Shown: piece after piece, positions 1-12,400 of the stretch
Position numbering within the stretch: the first letter of the stretch is position 1
Layout of the letters: each line of letters opens with the position of its first letter
From: Arenicola marina
Lineage: Eukaryota; Annelida; Polychaeta; Arenicolidae
NCBI GenBank assembly: GCA_964019135.1
Contig: OZ025253.1
Span: 37,622,548-37,686,547, forward strand
Reading direction: 5' to 3'
DNA length: 64,000 nucleotides
Translations under genes and position numbers: made by a program
The notes under the pieces: generated by a model
Databases searched by the model: none
The model's input: the letters and a program-made list of their open reading frames with translations, nothing else
What the model was told of the DNA's origin: nothing

Positions 1-600
1 GTTGAAGGTCCGGACCTACAGTTGTAGGTCCGGCCCTCGTCTTTAGCTAGAGGTCAGGGTCCTTGCCAACTCCGGCGGGTAGGGGGAGAGGGTGGAGGTA
101 GTCGCGCACCCTACAGCGTGTGGTGTGGGCCCGTCCTGGCCAAGCCAGGCGGTCATGAGAGAGGGCGCGGGGAGTGGGGAGGTAGTCGCGCAGACTACAG
201 CGTGCGGGACCCACGACTGTGGGTCCGTCCTGGCCCAGCCAGGCGGGTGAGGGAGGAGGGGGGAGTAGTCGCGCAGACTACAGCGTGCGGGACCCACAAC
301 TGTGGGTCCGTCCTGGCCAAGCCGGGCGGGTATGAGTGGGGGGGTGGAATGTGTCCCACCCCGGCCACTGGGAGCCGGACCTCAAACTAGAGGTCCGGAC
401 CTCAAAGTAGAGGTCCGTCCTGGCCAAGCCAGGCGGGTATGAGTGAGGGGGTGGAATGTGTCCCACCCCAGCCACTGGGAGCCGGACCTCAAACTAAAGG
501 TCCGGACCTCAAAGTAGAGGTCCGTCCTGGCCAAGCCAGGCGGGTATGAGGGAGGGAACGGGGGTCTGTCCCACCTACCCCAGCCAGCCCTAGCTGGACT
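1..600. repeat. GC-rich complex tandem repeat
   Basis: The block gtcctggccaagccaggcgg recurs near 133, 230, 310, 416 and 526 with spacing of 80-111 bases, separated by palindromic aggtccggacct blocks and g-rich spacers. Open frames here on both strands reflect the repeat. The left end is cut by the window. Confidence 0.8.
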
Positions 601-2386
601 CACCACAATACTGTGACATATCGTGTCGTACTTAGCGGTGTACCCACGTACCAATATGACAGCGTTATATGGCCTCGCTTATTTATCGCCAAAAGACTAT
701 TTATTACGGTATTTATAACCCCTATCGGATACAGACAAGAATGATACGGATTTCAGTAGATAATGTATAAGTTTTGATTGCAACTGATATTGAAGTCAAT
801 GCAAGCCATTTTTAGCAATAAAAAGACATTGGGTTTCTGACTGCCAGATAATGCAGTTTCTTTTGGAGGAATCCAAAAACCGATTAACGCATCCAAAAAC
901 CGATTAACGCATACCTTCTATAAAGCTATAGCCGTAGATTCCACAAGCAATGCTACATAGCAAAGCAATATGTTACAAATGGCTTGCAATAATAAATGGT
1001 AGAAGACCCCCCACTGCTCCACTGCACTCTGGCCAGTCCAGCAACGCACACTATACCCGTCTCCATCCCACCCATCTCTCCTCATATTACCGCGGTATTA
1101 ACGTAGTTCTATGTAAAGAGCAAGGCTTCGTTACAGATTACACGTATTGAAATGACTGTGAAGATGCAGTTGGGACTTGCACAGCGGTGTGACTTGCACA
1201 GGAACATTCGACAGCAGGGGTGTGTGCAGGTGTGCAGGAATTCTTGAAAGGGGGGGCACCTTTTTTTTCCTAAAAAACATAAAAAAGGCATGTACTAGCA
1301 TAACACGTAGGTGACCGTGGTGCACGTTACGTATTATTTGAACACTATAATCGTTGGTAAGATAAAGAAAGAACACAAACTACTAAGGAGAGGCCAGGGG
1401 GCACATAACTTGAAAGGGGAAGGGGAGGGGGGAGAGGCACGCGCCCCCTGTGTCCCCACCCCCTGGACACGCATATGGACAAAAATCACGTCATTCAGAG
1501 GGGGCTTTCTGGATTTCCACATCAGATTGAAGATCATTTAATTAAGGCAGCATATGGAACATAGAAATTTGCTACGTAGACACACATTAAACTTGTTCGG
1601 GAGGAGTGAAATGTGACGGCATATCAAGGCATGACGTTCTGTAATACGCATCGACACTTGATCATATGTTCACATTTCTCCGCAAAAAACAAGGTCTAAT
1701 TATCTAACGATAATTTCAATATTAAATTCCACTTTGGCTGACCGTAGTATAAGGCAAGCCTGCATCTTATGGATTCAAATGTAATATGTCGTGCCAAAGA
1801 ATATGGAGGCAGTCATGAGAAGAAGTCAATGTTTTATTTATCAAACAAAATAACAGCAGGTTTCCCCGCCGTTTTAAGAGTGGACGATACATTGGTCAAT
1901 ATAGACCAGCGGTCTGTTTACGACAGGCAGGCTGATTCCCAACGAACGGGTGAAGCGCGGAACAAGCGACCTCTGCTGGGAGATTATCTGACGCTATTAA
2001 AAGAAATGTAGGCGGCGGCGGTTCAAATTCAGTAACACGGTTGTTCCTGATAGCCTGCGATTATAGATGTATATATATATATATACATATATATATAGGT
2101 CTAGCATATATCATACTTGCTTATCAATTATAGTCCTGACATTGATCACCTGAGATCTTTGAGACCAACTTGTCTCAAATCGAGCTCATTGGGTTTTTTT
2201 TCTCAAAAATCTGCGCTCCGTCTATGTCGATCCCCGCGTCACTAAGACGATCAAGTGCTAGTGACACCTTTGCGTGTACCTTCAATGCTACTCCACGTCA
2301 CTCACCTGTCAAGCATGTCCCCATTCTTCATTAGTTAGTCACGACAGTTACTTCCTTGTTGTGCAGTACGATAAAGGATTATTGTG
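601..2386. other. No gene seen
   Basis: Unique-looking AT-rich DNA with a small tandem duplication (883-910, aaccgattaacgcat), G- and C-rich patches near 1245 and 1420-1460, and a (TA)n run at 2071-2097. Open frames are short and without recognisable domains. Confidence 0.5.
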
Positions 2387-2555
2387 CAGGGGCGAATCCA
2401 GTGGGGGCCCAGGCCCCCCCTTTTAGGACCGAAATTTATACAATTTATACCATTTAACATATGAAAACCAAAGCCACACCCCCCCCCCTATCCAGCATAT
2501 CTGGATCCTACCCTGAAACCTGCCCCCCTATTCAGATTTTCTAGATCCGCCCCTA
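2387..2555. mobile_element. Small inverted-repeat transposon (CAGGGGCGGATC type)
   Basis: Ends read caggggcgaatccag and ctagatccgcccct, an imperfect terminal inverted repeat of the kind seen in hAT-type non-autonomous elements. An internal stretch (tataccatttaacatatgaa) recurs inverted at 4540-4585 and 53890-53920, so these are one family. Confidence 0.6.
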
Positions 2556-3823
2556 GCTGTTGTAAGCTATGTACTGGGGGAATCCCCCTCTTAATCGCGA
2601 ATCCCCAAACCCAAGTTGACGACTGTTCAAGGCGGGGCGCGAAAAACACCTTCAAAAGTGATATCGCGAATATCGAAGAATTCACAGACTGCTATAACGT
2701 ACGGATCGCGGTAAATAGGAAAAGGGTCTCGCGTTGAACCAGGAATTGCACGGATAACGATCCCCCTGAATTGCCAACAGTTAATCGCGAATCTCCAAGA
2801 ATTCCTGGATGCCAATCACGGACATCGGAAAATGTATTTCCTCCCCTCTATGCTGCTTTATCTACTGTGGCCCGTAGATACAAAGTAGCTGCGCCCTGCA
2901 AATCAGAGCTGCGCCCTGCAAATCAGGGCCGGGCCCTGCAATACACGGGTTTACACTTTACCTATAAAGAAGTCGAGCGGCCGAATCAGAACTAGGTTTG
3001 ACCCAATTGTGAGTAAACAGCCCGCACGAGCTACAAGCAGTAGGCTTGAGCCCGGGGCAACAGCATGCGTTATCAAAGTTGTTTATGGCACAACCACACA
3101 TAGCATTAAGTCACAAAGTATTAAAATGTCTCGTTAGTAGATTAGTTGAAGGGGGGGGGGGGATCCTTTACGGGCGTAAGTGACCACCGGATCAGAAGAG
3201 TTGTTCTTCGAATTGCCCCACCCCCGCCTTGACTAAATGGTGACCCCCACCCACGTTGACGAAATGGTCATCGTCCGTCGCCCCCCCTCCCCCCTCTCCC
3301 TTCGTCCTTGGCGATATCCTGGACCATGCAGGCCTATACCGCTTTGGAGGCAACAAAGCTGTCGCCCGAAGGCGGGGGTTGTACGGCCCTTTTACACTAT
3401 GTATTGTAAGGGGTTATAGCCAGTTTGCTGGAATTATCGTCTTCCCAAAAAATGAAGGCTCAAAAACCAAATGCATATACGTTTTATTTTAAAATCACAT
3501 TTATAAGCAAGAGTAGGCCTATAGGTCTGAAAAAAATTCACAAAAGATAAAAAGAAACAGTAACATAAGACAAATGAACAAGTGACAAATAATTTGATAC
3601 TTTATCATTATATACTACCTATAATTACTCTACTGCAGTAGTTACTTAAATGGATTTTATAATACAAACATACATATGAACTTATGCAGTGTAGTTCACA
3701 TAGCAAACAAGGCATCTACTGCAACAATAAACCAACCCAGATTTAGTATACATAAATTGTAAAGGAAAACACAGCTATAGTGTGTGTATATTGTGCATAT
3801 ATTGACACATATTTTACCACATA
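2556..3823. other. No gene seen
   Basis: Contains a 21-base tandem duplication (2887-2930, gctgcgccctgcaaatcag), a G tract near 3151 and AT-rich DNA. No conserved coding signal. Confidence 0.5.
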
Positions 3824-3982
3824 CAAGGGCGGATCCGGGGGGGGGGTTAGGGGGGTTGTACCCCCCCCCGTTGGGAGCTTGCACATACACTGTTAAAGTC
3901 GGGTACTACGAGCACATCCCCCCCGGTCGCAAGTTTTCAGAGAGGACCCCCCCCCCTTTGCAAAGTCCTAGATCCGCTCCTG
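3824..3982. mobile_element. Small inverted-repeat transposon
   Basis: Ends caagggcggatcc and gatccgctcctg form a terminal inverted repeat. Internal matches (ggtcgcaagttttcagagag, inverted) link it to the element at 18815-19071. Confidence 0.6.
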
Positions 3983-4475
3983 ACATATGTATTTTCCATG
4001 AAGTTGACACTATTTTTAATAATATTAAAGATATAGAATTAATAAATTGTTCCGGTACTTGATATTTCATGTGTCTTTGCAAAACTTTACTATTTTTGGA
4101 TACATGAAAGTTGCAACCCCATCCAGATTTTCTGGATCCGTCTGCAAAATAGCTTTCACATTGCAACATTAATTTGCCCTATGTGAAGTAGATATCAATG
4201 TATACAGGTGTATAAGATTGGAATGCCTTTAACGTCAGCTTGTAAAATCAGCGATGCTGAGGGTATTTTACACTCCCTGTCATGCAGTGATATATAGCTT
4301 CGCGAGACCGTTTCCTGAGTAGGTCTCCCGCGGCTAACACTGCCTTCATAACTCCAAATTAAATCTTAAAAATAGATAGATGGCTGCATATCCGGTCTGA
4401 AACCATTGGCAATACATTTCAAACACTAATTGTTCAAATAATGCAAAAGTAAGTCACCTAGCTTAAGCTTAACAG

Positions 4476-4625
4476 GGCGGATCCAGAAAATCGGGATATG
4501 GGGGCCGGTTTCAGGGCCGGATCCAGATATGCTGGATAGGGGGGGGGCCGGTTTTGATTTTCATATGTTAAATGGTATAAATTATATAAATGTCGGCCCT
4601 AAGAAGGGGGCCGGGGCCGCAAGTA
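4476..4625. mobile_element. Small transposon fragment(s), family of 2387
   Basis: Two starts (agggcggatccag and cagggccggatccag) lie 37 bases apart, followed by the family's internal ttcatatgttaaatggtata. It looks like a partly duplicated or nested copy. The right end is unclear. Confidence 0.5.
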
Positions 4626-5686
4626 TGCTGAAGAATTCCAAATACAGCACCTCCCTAAATGGTTGCAGGTAAGTACATTTTGGAAAATAGACGATCATGT
4701 TGTAAGCTAATATAATTACCTTATTTCATATATGGCCTAGAACTTGATGATTTGAAGCAAAAGTATTTCTAAAATTCTAAAAAAAACAATCAGGATTATA
4801 CATAACGTCTTTCGGGCCGGGGAGATTCAGGGCCGGCCCGGAAGACGGGGGGTTGGCGATATCAAGGTCTGGATAGGAGTTACTACAGAATTCTGCATCT
4901 GGTGGTATCTACTGAATGTAGCCAAGTAATAAGTGTTGTCACAAGCATAGTGGGGACTGGCCCTTCTTCAGCATCAGGTTGCTGCTCCCGGACAGCGGTA
5001 GGCTTCTTTATTCTCGGGGGCTAAACCTGTCGGTGGGGGGATTTCTGCGGCTTGACCAGGGTGTGTGTGTTGGGGGGGGGGGGGGGGCTATAGCCGCAGT
5101 AGCCCCCCTCCACTGGATCCGCCGCTGGATTATATAGCGCCATGTGTATTCCATTATACAAGATCGATATATGCCGGCCGGGCCACATCAATAATTTAAT
5201 TCAGAGTAAATTTCAAAAAAGAAAATATGTTTGGCGGAAAATCACCGTGAGCAGCTTCAATTAATTGACTTGTTGTTGTGGTCTCTGGTATAAGCCGTAA
5301 ACTATATAGTAAGTTCATATGCGAAACTGAAATTGAAATGGCACACAACATATTAAGCCATTTTCTTCCGTTACGGCGCCGCATACATAGCTCCTTTGAA
5401 GTTGCCCAACCCCTTTTGCACGCCATCTGGCGAGTGGTAAATATGTAACACACTCCACGAGTGGCTTATACCTCAGTGGTTAGCCAATGAAATTTGTCGT
5501 AACAGTATCTGCGCAAATAGTGTCAACATAGCGATAGGTGTGTCGCTAGTGTGCAGTGTGGCACCTGATGCTGGTACACGGAGACAACATAGAACTTGCT
5601 TTGCCTTACCTTTAATTTTATATTTAGTTGTAAATAGACCACAATCACGTTTCAGTTTTATTTCTCACAGGTAAGCATCGGCCATC
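4626..5686. other. No gene seen
   Basis: AT-rich with a long G tract near 5072-5088 and a transposon-like end (ctggatccgccgctgg) near 5112. No convincing exon. Confidence 0.45.
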
Positions 5687-5694
5687 ATTGCACG

Positions 5695-6126
5695 CACGGG
5701 CACTCGGTTCGTGAGATGGAAGTCCTACGGCCTGTGTATACCTAGCCTGAATGTTCAGACGTTACAGTCTTGACACTTGTTCTTGTGACAGTCACAAGAA
5801 CAAGTGTCAAGACTGTAACGTCTGAACATTCAGGCTAGTGTATACCCTATATATAACAAGAGGGTGAGCAAGCTCTGAGGCTCAAACCAAAACACCAAAA
5901 TATTAAAGGCTTATTTTAGTCTTACATGATGCTGTCACAATAAAACCTGGATTTTTTCAGATGCTACACAGTCAAGTATTTATAAATAAATACTTTTTAT
6001 CCATATCCATATGCCATTAATAAAGAATCAAGGATCTTTTGGTCAAACTTTTGGACAAATATAGGGGGGCGTATATAGGGTATACACAGGCCGTAGGACT
6101 TCCATCTCACGAACCGAGTGCCCGTG
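5695..6126. mobile_element. Inverted-repeat transposon with 8-bp target duplication
   Basis: Terminal inverted repeats of 55 bases (begin CACGGGCACTCGGTTCG, end CGAACCGAGTGCCCGTG) flanked by ATTGCACG on both sides (5687-5694, 6127-6134). An 8-bp target duplication and a CA...TG end suit hAT-like elements. The left repeat is split by a second insertion at 5743-5837, while the right repeat (6072-6126) is intact. No transposase is encoded. Confidence 0.88.
5743..5837. mobile_element. 95-bp near-perfect palindromic insertion
   Basis: Arms of 47 bases around a single central base (5790) are perfect reverse complements (start TAGCCTGAATGTTCAGACG). The insertion is flanked by GTGTATACC on both sides (5734-5742 and 5838-5846). 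Removing it restores the left terminal repeat of the host transposon exactly, which proves insertion. A 9-bp duplication is typical of Mutator-like elements. Confidence 0.88.
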
Positions 6127-6134
6127 ATTGCACG

Positions 6135-8314
6135 TATAAGCTTACATAGACCTCGTCAAAGTTAGATGTAAAAAAAAAGCTTGCACGGCTGCATTAGTGC
6201 ATAAACTTGATAAAGCCCAAATTGCACAACACACCAAAAATCCTCCACCACCATGCCATTGCACCAGTCCCCCGGCGGCCAAATGAATCGGTGGCCACGG
6301 TACAGGTACACAGTCTTTACTACCCCCACCATTTCTGGCTGTTTGTTATGTTTCAGCCTAGGCCTAGTTTGTGTCTTTTACCACTGCTTACCCGCCTGCC
6401 ACGGGCACAACACCAATTTTTCATTGCTTGCATGGAATGTTAGTTTGTTACTCATTTATTACAATGATGGAATAAACTAACCCTAGCACATGCATGAACA
6501 AGCCTGTTTCTTCACTGTTGTCTGTTCACTTCAAGTTCAGATGGCCTCAGTGCGCTCAGAAGTTCAGTGGCAGAAGACAGTGTTACTGAGAAGTCACAGG
6601 CACTGTAATACGATGGAGGGTGGGGTCGGTATAGCAATGGGTTGGTGCGGTACATCGTTATAGCGGAACCGAGTGAAAAGTAGCGGAACCGGGCGCAAAT
6701 TACCAGTTAGACAAGGAGTAGGAAGTTCAGTTTTGCTTAAAAGTATACTTATCAATGCTTCTGTTATATTCGTATAATATTTACGTAGAAATGTGAAGGT
6801 ATTGTCTAGTAACAGAAGGATTTGTCTCTGAGTGCTGAGCCCAGTGCCAAGCCGCCATTTTGGGTGTTGTCGTAGTAAGACTCTTAGAGTCAACACTTGG
6901 CTACGCCACCGGCGCCGACTAAACCCTGAACATTGACGCCCGTGATCAAGTTGTGGGTGGGGCAGAAGAATATATTCCCCAAAATCAAAAACAACCCTAA
7001 TGCAAGAAAATAACAAGTGGAACAATTTATTATTTGGCAAAAAACGCTCGTCAATGTACATATGGCCTTTGACAACAAACATTAGTCAGGAAGCTATTTG
7101 CTAGTATAAGAGACATTGTCGTTGGTGTAAACATGGTAAATGCGTAAATACGGGCAATGGTTACCAGTGGCAGTGGTAGGCACACATTGTAGTAATGATA
7201 GAGATACTTCAACATGCTACCGAAACTAACACCAAAGGTGCCACTTATATACTGCTCACGTCTAAATATTTCTTTAAATTATATAGCTATGATAGTATGT
7301 AGCAAATTCAATTGAGTTTTGTAAACATGATATGCGACCTAGGCGAGTGGGAGTATACTGAGGCATATGCGCCCACTGAATATAAATATGGCAGCAGTGA
7401 TTAAATCCACGTCTCTCTTCCCACCTGATATATCAATCCACCAGATATACTTACTCTGGTGTGGGATGCCCAGAGTGGGGAAGGCAGAGGGCCCAGGGTC
7501 AGATTACCTGCAGCAAGAATCCAGCATTTAAGAAGACATGATCATGATGATGACCGGGTGACATTTATGTAAGACTACATTTTGTATAATTGTTTTTATT
7601 TTTCATGGTCTGTAAACGTTTTAAACCTATTGTAAACTTTTAATTAACACATATAACTGTCATGACATCGAAGAGGAGGTGACTTGCAAATATCATTTGA
7701 CAGGAGTTTATTTACCCAAACTGAATCATACATATTCCCCAGTGATAATTAATAATTCATTTGGTGATCATTTAAGCTGAAGTACTGGTACTAACATACC
7801 ATTAAGCTTGAAAGTCACAAGGGGTTATAGCACATTTTATTTTAAAATTGCATACAGAGCCAAACCATGTTGTAGGCCTTTTGACTTTATTTACTGTATG
7901 ACAAACTGTCTCTTGTGATGTAAAGTTCAGCTTGTTTAGAAAGCATGTCCGCTCACTGCTGAAAAGAGATCTGATTCAGGGGCATAGAAATATATTATAT
8001 ATTTAGGTGGGGAAACAAGTCACAGGCATACATGACCAGGACTAGTGCTGTATAGCCCTATTGCTTCAAATGTGTTTGGCTACAGTTTTCTAGTAAGCAC
8101 AATATTACAGGGTATATTAGCAGCTAGTTATAATATAAATATGATACAATTAACTGCACAACTGTCCCAGTAAGTTTTGTCTCATGTAAATTATAGCTAA
8201 AACCATAATGAAAGAATGAAACTCTTGCACCAAACCACAGATAACATACAACTTTCTCTCTGATGCACTACTCATAATGCCATAGATGGTATATATAGGT
8301 TAACACTGGTTGTT
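6135..8314. other. No gene seen
   Basis: AT-rich intergenic DNA. The longest open frame (6594-7082, - strand) shows no domain, biased start or splice context and is not called. An untranslated first exon of PLSCR could lie here but cannot be recognised. Confidence 0.45.
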
Positions 8315-8329
8315 CCTATTCAGGCAGGT

Positions 8330-8586
8330 TGGTTGGTTGGTTATTCAGGGCGCTTTAACCACTTTTAGTCATATCGCATCAATGGGAGAAGGAAGGGAGA
8401 GTGGAGCCATGTCCCCTGGGGTAACCCCCCACTCTTTATGAAGAAAGACATGGTATCTTTATCCTGCGACCCCACAGACATGGCCATAGCAGGGCTCGAA
8501 CCATCTATCCACATGCCGTTTGGCTCTCAGGTGACCAGAGCATTCAATGGGAGCGCTCTAGCCCACTGAGCTGTCACACCGGCCCC
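8330..8586 (-). mobile_element. tRNA-derived SINE, family A, with target duplication
   Basis: Read on the - strand it starts ggccggtgtgacagctcagt, has a tRNA-like B box (ggttcgagccc) and ends in an aaccaaccaacc tail. A perfect 15-base target duplication (cctattcaggcaggt) lies at 8315-8329 and 8587-8601. Other family copies are at 13910, 18606, 28662, 55780 and 56156. Confidence 0.9.
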
Positions 8587-8879
8587 CCTATTCAGGCAGG
8601 TGTCTGCTACAGATTATGACTTAAGTTCTAGTTCTCAGCAAGGGACAATTTCAGGACTCCTACTTGTGGGATCAGCAGTCAGTGGTCGAATTGACTGTGG
8701 AAGGTGATGTAAGACATTGCATGCCAAAGGCAGTTTATGGAGTCATCTGTTTGAAATAAATTTATTTAGATTGTTCTGTGGGATTGGGGCATTGTTTGGG
8801 TATTCACACACATTAACTACTCAGCAAGATATTTGTATCATCCATATCCAACAAAATATGGGGTGTTTAGGTTTCACTG

Positions 8880-9260
8880 TACTGCATGGTGTACATAGTA
8901 TCTGAGGGTTCTACTATACTATGTGACGTAAATGTTATCTCCTGTACACGTTCTCCTGTAGTACATGGTGTAAATAGTATCTGAGGGTTCTACTATACTA
9001 TGTAATGTAAATGTTATCTCCTGTACACATTCTCCTGTAGTACATGGTGTAAATAGTATCTGAGGGTTCTACTATGCTATGTGATGTAAATGTTATCTCC
9101 TGTACACATTCTCCTGTAGTACATGGTGTAAATAGTATCTGAGGGTTCTACTATACTATGTGACGTAAATGTTATCTCCTGTACACATTCTCCTGTAGTA
9201 CATGGTGTAGATGGTATCTCAAGCGTTCTATTGTAGCACATAGTACAAATAATACTGGAG
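8880..9260. repeat. 79-bp tandem array, about 4.5 copies
   Basis: ctgagggttctactatacta starts at 8902, 8981, 9060 and 9139, exactly 79 bases apart, then decays. It lies just upstream of the first coding PLSCR exon. Confidence 0.9.
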
Positions 9261-9377
9261 GGTCCTATTCTACTAGCTGCTACATATTGTTCTGTGTAAA
9301 TGATCTTTCAGGGGGTGTAATGTTGTTTATGTCATCACTGCTCTTTCTGTTTGTTTCAGCGAATACTCACTTGAAAG

Positions 9378-9432
9378 ATGCAGTCTGCAAACCATGGCCA
9401 AGGCGTAGCAAACCCCAGCTACAATGCTCAAG
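9378..9432 (+). CDS. PLSCR: PLSCR first coding exon, variant 1
   Basis: An acceptor (tttgtttcag, ending 9359) precedes a short untranslated stretch and the ATG at 9378, so at least one untranslated exon lies further upstream. It encodes [18 protein letters not shown] plus one base of Gly, and ends phase 1 at a gtactg donor. The sequence is low complexity and polar, as expected for scramblase N-termini. The call rests on phase agreement with the next Gly/Pro/Tyr-rich exon. The 25-bp satellite starts about 28 bases after the donor. Confidence 0.75.
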
Positions 9433-12400
9433 GTACTGTTATGTGTATTTTTGACATATTTGACAGGTTAACAATATTTCACACTTGACAGGTTAACAAT
9501 ATTTCACACTTGACAGGTTAATAGTATTTCACACTTGGCAGGTTAACAATATTTCACACTTGACAGGTTAACAGTATTTCACACTTGACAGGTTAACAAT
9601 ATTTCACACTTGACAGGTTAACAATATTTCACACTTGACAGGTTAACAATATATAACACTTGACATGTTAACAGTATTTCAAACTTGACAGGTTAACAAT
9701 GTTTCACATTTGACAGGTTAACAGTATTTCACACTTGACAGGTTAACAATATTTCACACTTGACAGGTTAACAGTATTTCACACTTGGCAGGTTAACAAT
9801 ATTTCACACTTGACAGGTTAACAATATATAACACTTGACATGTTAACAGTATTTCAAACTTGACAGGTTAACAATGTTTCACATTTGACAGGTTAACAGT
9901 ATTTCACACTTGGCAGGTTAACAATATTTAACACTTGACAGGTTAACAGTATTTCACACTTGGCAGGTTAACAATGTTTCACACTTGACAGGTTAACAGT
10001 ATTTCACACTTGATGGGTTAACATTATTTCACACTTGGCAGGTTAACAATATTTCACACTTGACATGTTAACAGTATTTCAAACTTGACAGGTTAACAGT
10101 ATTTTACACTTGGCAGGTTAACAATATTTAACACTTGACAGGTTAACAGTATTTCACACTTTGCAGGTTAACAATGTTTCACACTTGACAGGTGAACAAT
10201 ATTTCACACTTGATGGGTTAATAGTATTTCACACTTGGCAGGTTAACAATATTTCACACTTGACAGGTTAACAATATATAACACTTGACATGTTAACAGT
10301 ATTTCAAACTTGACAGGTTAACAATGTTTCACACTTGACAGGTTAACAGTATTTCACCCTTGGCAGGTTAACAATATTTAACACTTGACAGGTTAACAGT
10401 ATTTCACACTTGGCAGGTTAACAATGTTTCACACTTGACAGGTTAACAATATTTCACACTTGACAGGTTAACAATATTTCACACTTGATGGGTTAACAGG
10501 ATTTCACACTTGGCAGGTTAACAATATTTCACAATTGACAGGTTAACAATATATAACACTTGACATGTTAACAGTATTTCAAACTTGACAGGTTAACAAT
10601 GTTTCACACTTGACAGGTTAACAGTATTTCACACTTGGCAGGTTAACAATGTTTCACACTTGACAGGTTAACAATATTTCACACTTGACAGGTTAACAAT
10701 ATTTCACACTTGATGGGTTAACAGGATTTCACACTTGGCAGGTTAACAATATTTCACAATTGACAGGTTAACAATATATAACACTTGACATGTTAACAGT
10801 ATTTCAAACTTGACAGGTTAACAGTGTTTCATACTTGACAGGTTACCAGTGTTGTACAACTACACGTATCTCTGACATCCACCATGTTTTCCCGTAGTTG
10901 GCCTTCCATGCGCTAGTTTCCTTTCATTACACTGCTCCCTGGTGTTTATCTTACGTTCCCGCCATCTGAAACAATATACACCTGATATATATATATATAT
11001 ATATACTTCTATTCAGAGGTACTGTTTTAATATGTTATACTTGTTTTACCCTGGTTGAATAGGGCAGTACGCATAACATTATATGTTAATTTGTATAGTT
11101 ATACCCTGAGGCAATCCACAATGAGATTACCCACCCCTACCTGTGGTGGGGATGGAGTCTGTGGCTCCATTGATTGCACACGCACCCCTTGGTCAATATA
11201 CCTGTGTTTGATTGTCAATTATGCTCAGCATCTGTATCTGGAGAGTGTTTCACATATCAGCTATGAATGAAAAACACTTTTTTTTTTTTCGTTATCGTTC
11301 ATAAAAAAAAAACTGTCAGCTGGCCGCTGCCGAAAATCTGAAAGAATGTTGATAGCGAGCTGTCCAGTGATCCTACATTTTGGTTTCCGTCCTATTTCTC
11401 CTACCTTTTTTTCTTCAAAATACCTACTTTTTTGCTATACCATGCAGGAGAAATTTCCAAATGCTGTGAATTGCAAAAAAGTGTGCATTTCGCTTTTATT
11501 ATAGTCAATAGCCAGAGGAATTTAGTTTCTGCGTTATGATATATCTGTGGAATCAACATTGGTCTCTGTCAAGTTTTAATGACGAAAAGACAAGTACAGC
11601 TGGGTCCTACTTTTTCATAAGGGTGTGCTGGACAGCATGTGATTGGTGAAACGGGGCTTCCGGATGTCATTCATCCATGTTATGGCTGACCTTTGTCTCA
11701 ACATATCTCACGTATGACTCACGCCTACTATTTACTATATAAGAATCCATTTCGTGGTTCCTAAAACGGAAAAGGGTCTCGGACCTTGTGTGATACATGC
11801 ACGCGGACCACTCGATCGGTTTGACTCGCGTCTCGTACGAAACTTACGATATGGTTGTCGCCGTGGCGTCATTGATCGCGTAGCTTTACATATATACACG
11901 TGGTCGTGAATCTATCAATGTTTATTGTACATGTCCATAGGTATCGCTGGCTCGTTTCAACACTGTGACGACTCTGCATGGAAATGGTTTTTTCTGTATG
12001 CGATATCGATTGATGCTCTGTTGTCACGCAGACTTTTGACTGCTTTGGAGGTCTGTTACAAAAGCAAGCGGAGGAAGAGATATATTGACGACTGAAGTTG
12101 TTTCACAGATATATGTCAGCCCTTACCCTAGCTAAGTCTGTAAGGGTTATATAGAATGGGACGACAGTAGTGTATCGGGGAAAAATGTACTGTGGACCCC
12201 TGCTGTGTTGTAAGGCGCTCGAAAATGTCATTGGTTACGGGATCTGTTTTCCAGACCAAAATCTGACCATTGGTTCGCAATTGGCTCAGGTTTACATTAA
12301 TAGGATACACGTTACCCGGAGGAAAACAATTTAAAGCCGTGGTAGTGAATATAGGTTTCTTTTTTTGAAGAGTGTAAACACAATATTTGTCACGTTGTGA

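Noticed and set aside
6594..7082. 162-codon - strand open frame
   Set aside because: No recognisable domain, no codon bias or splice context; consistent with a chance frame.
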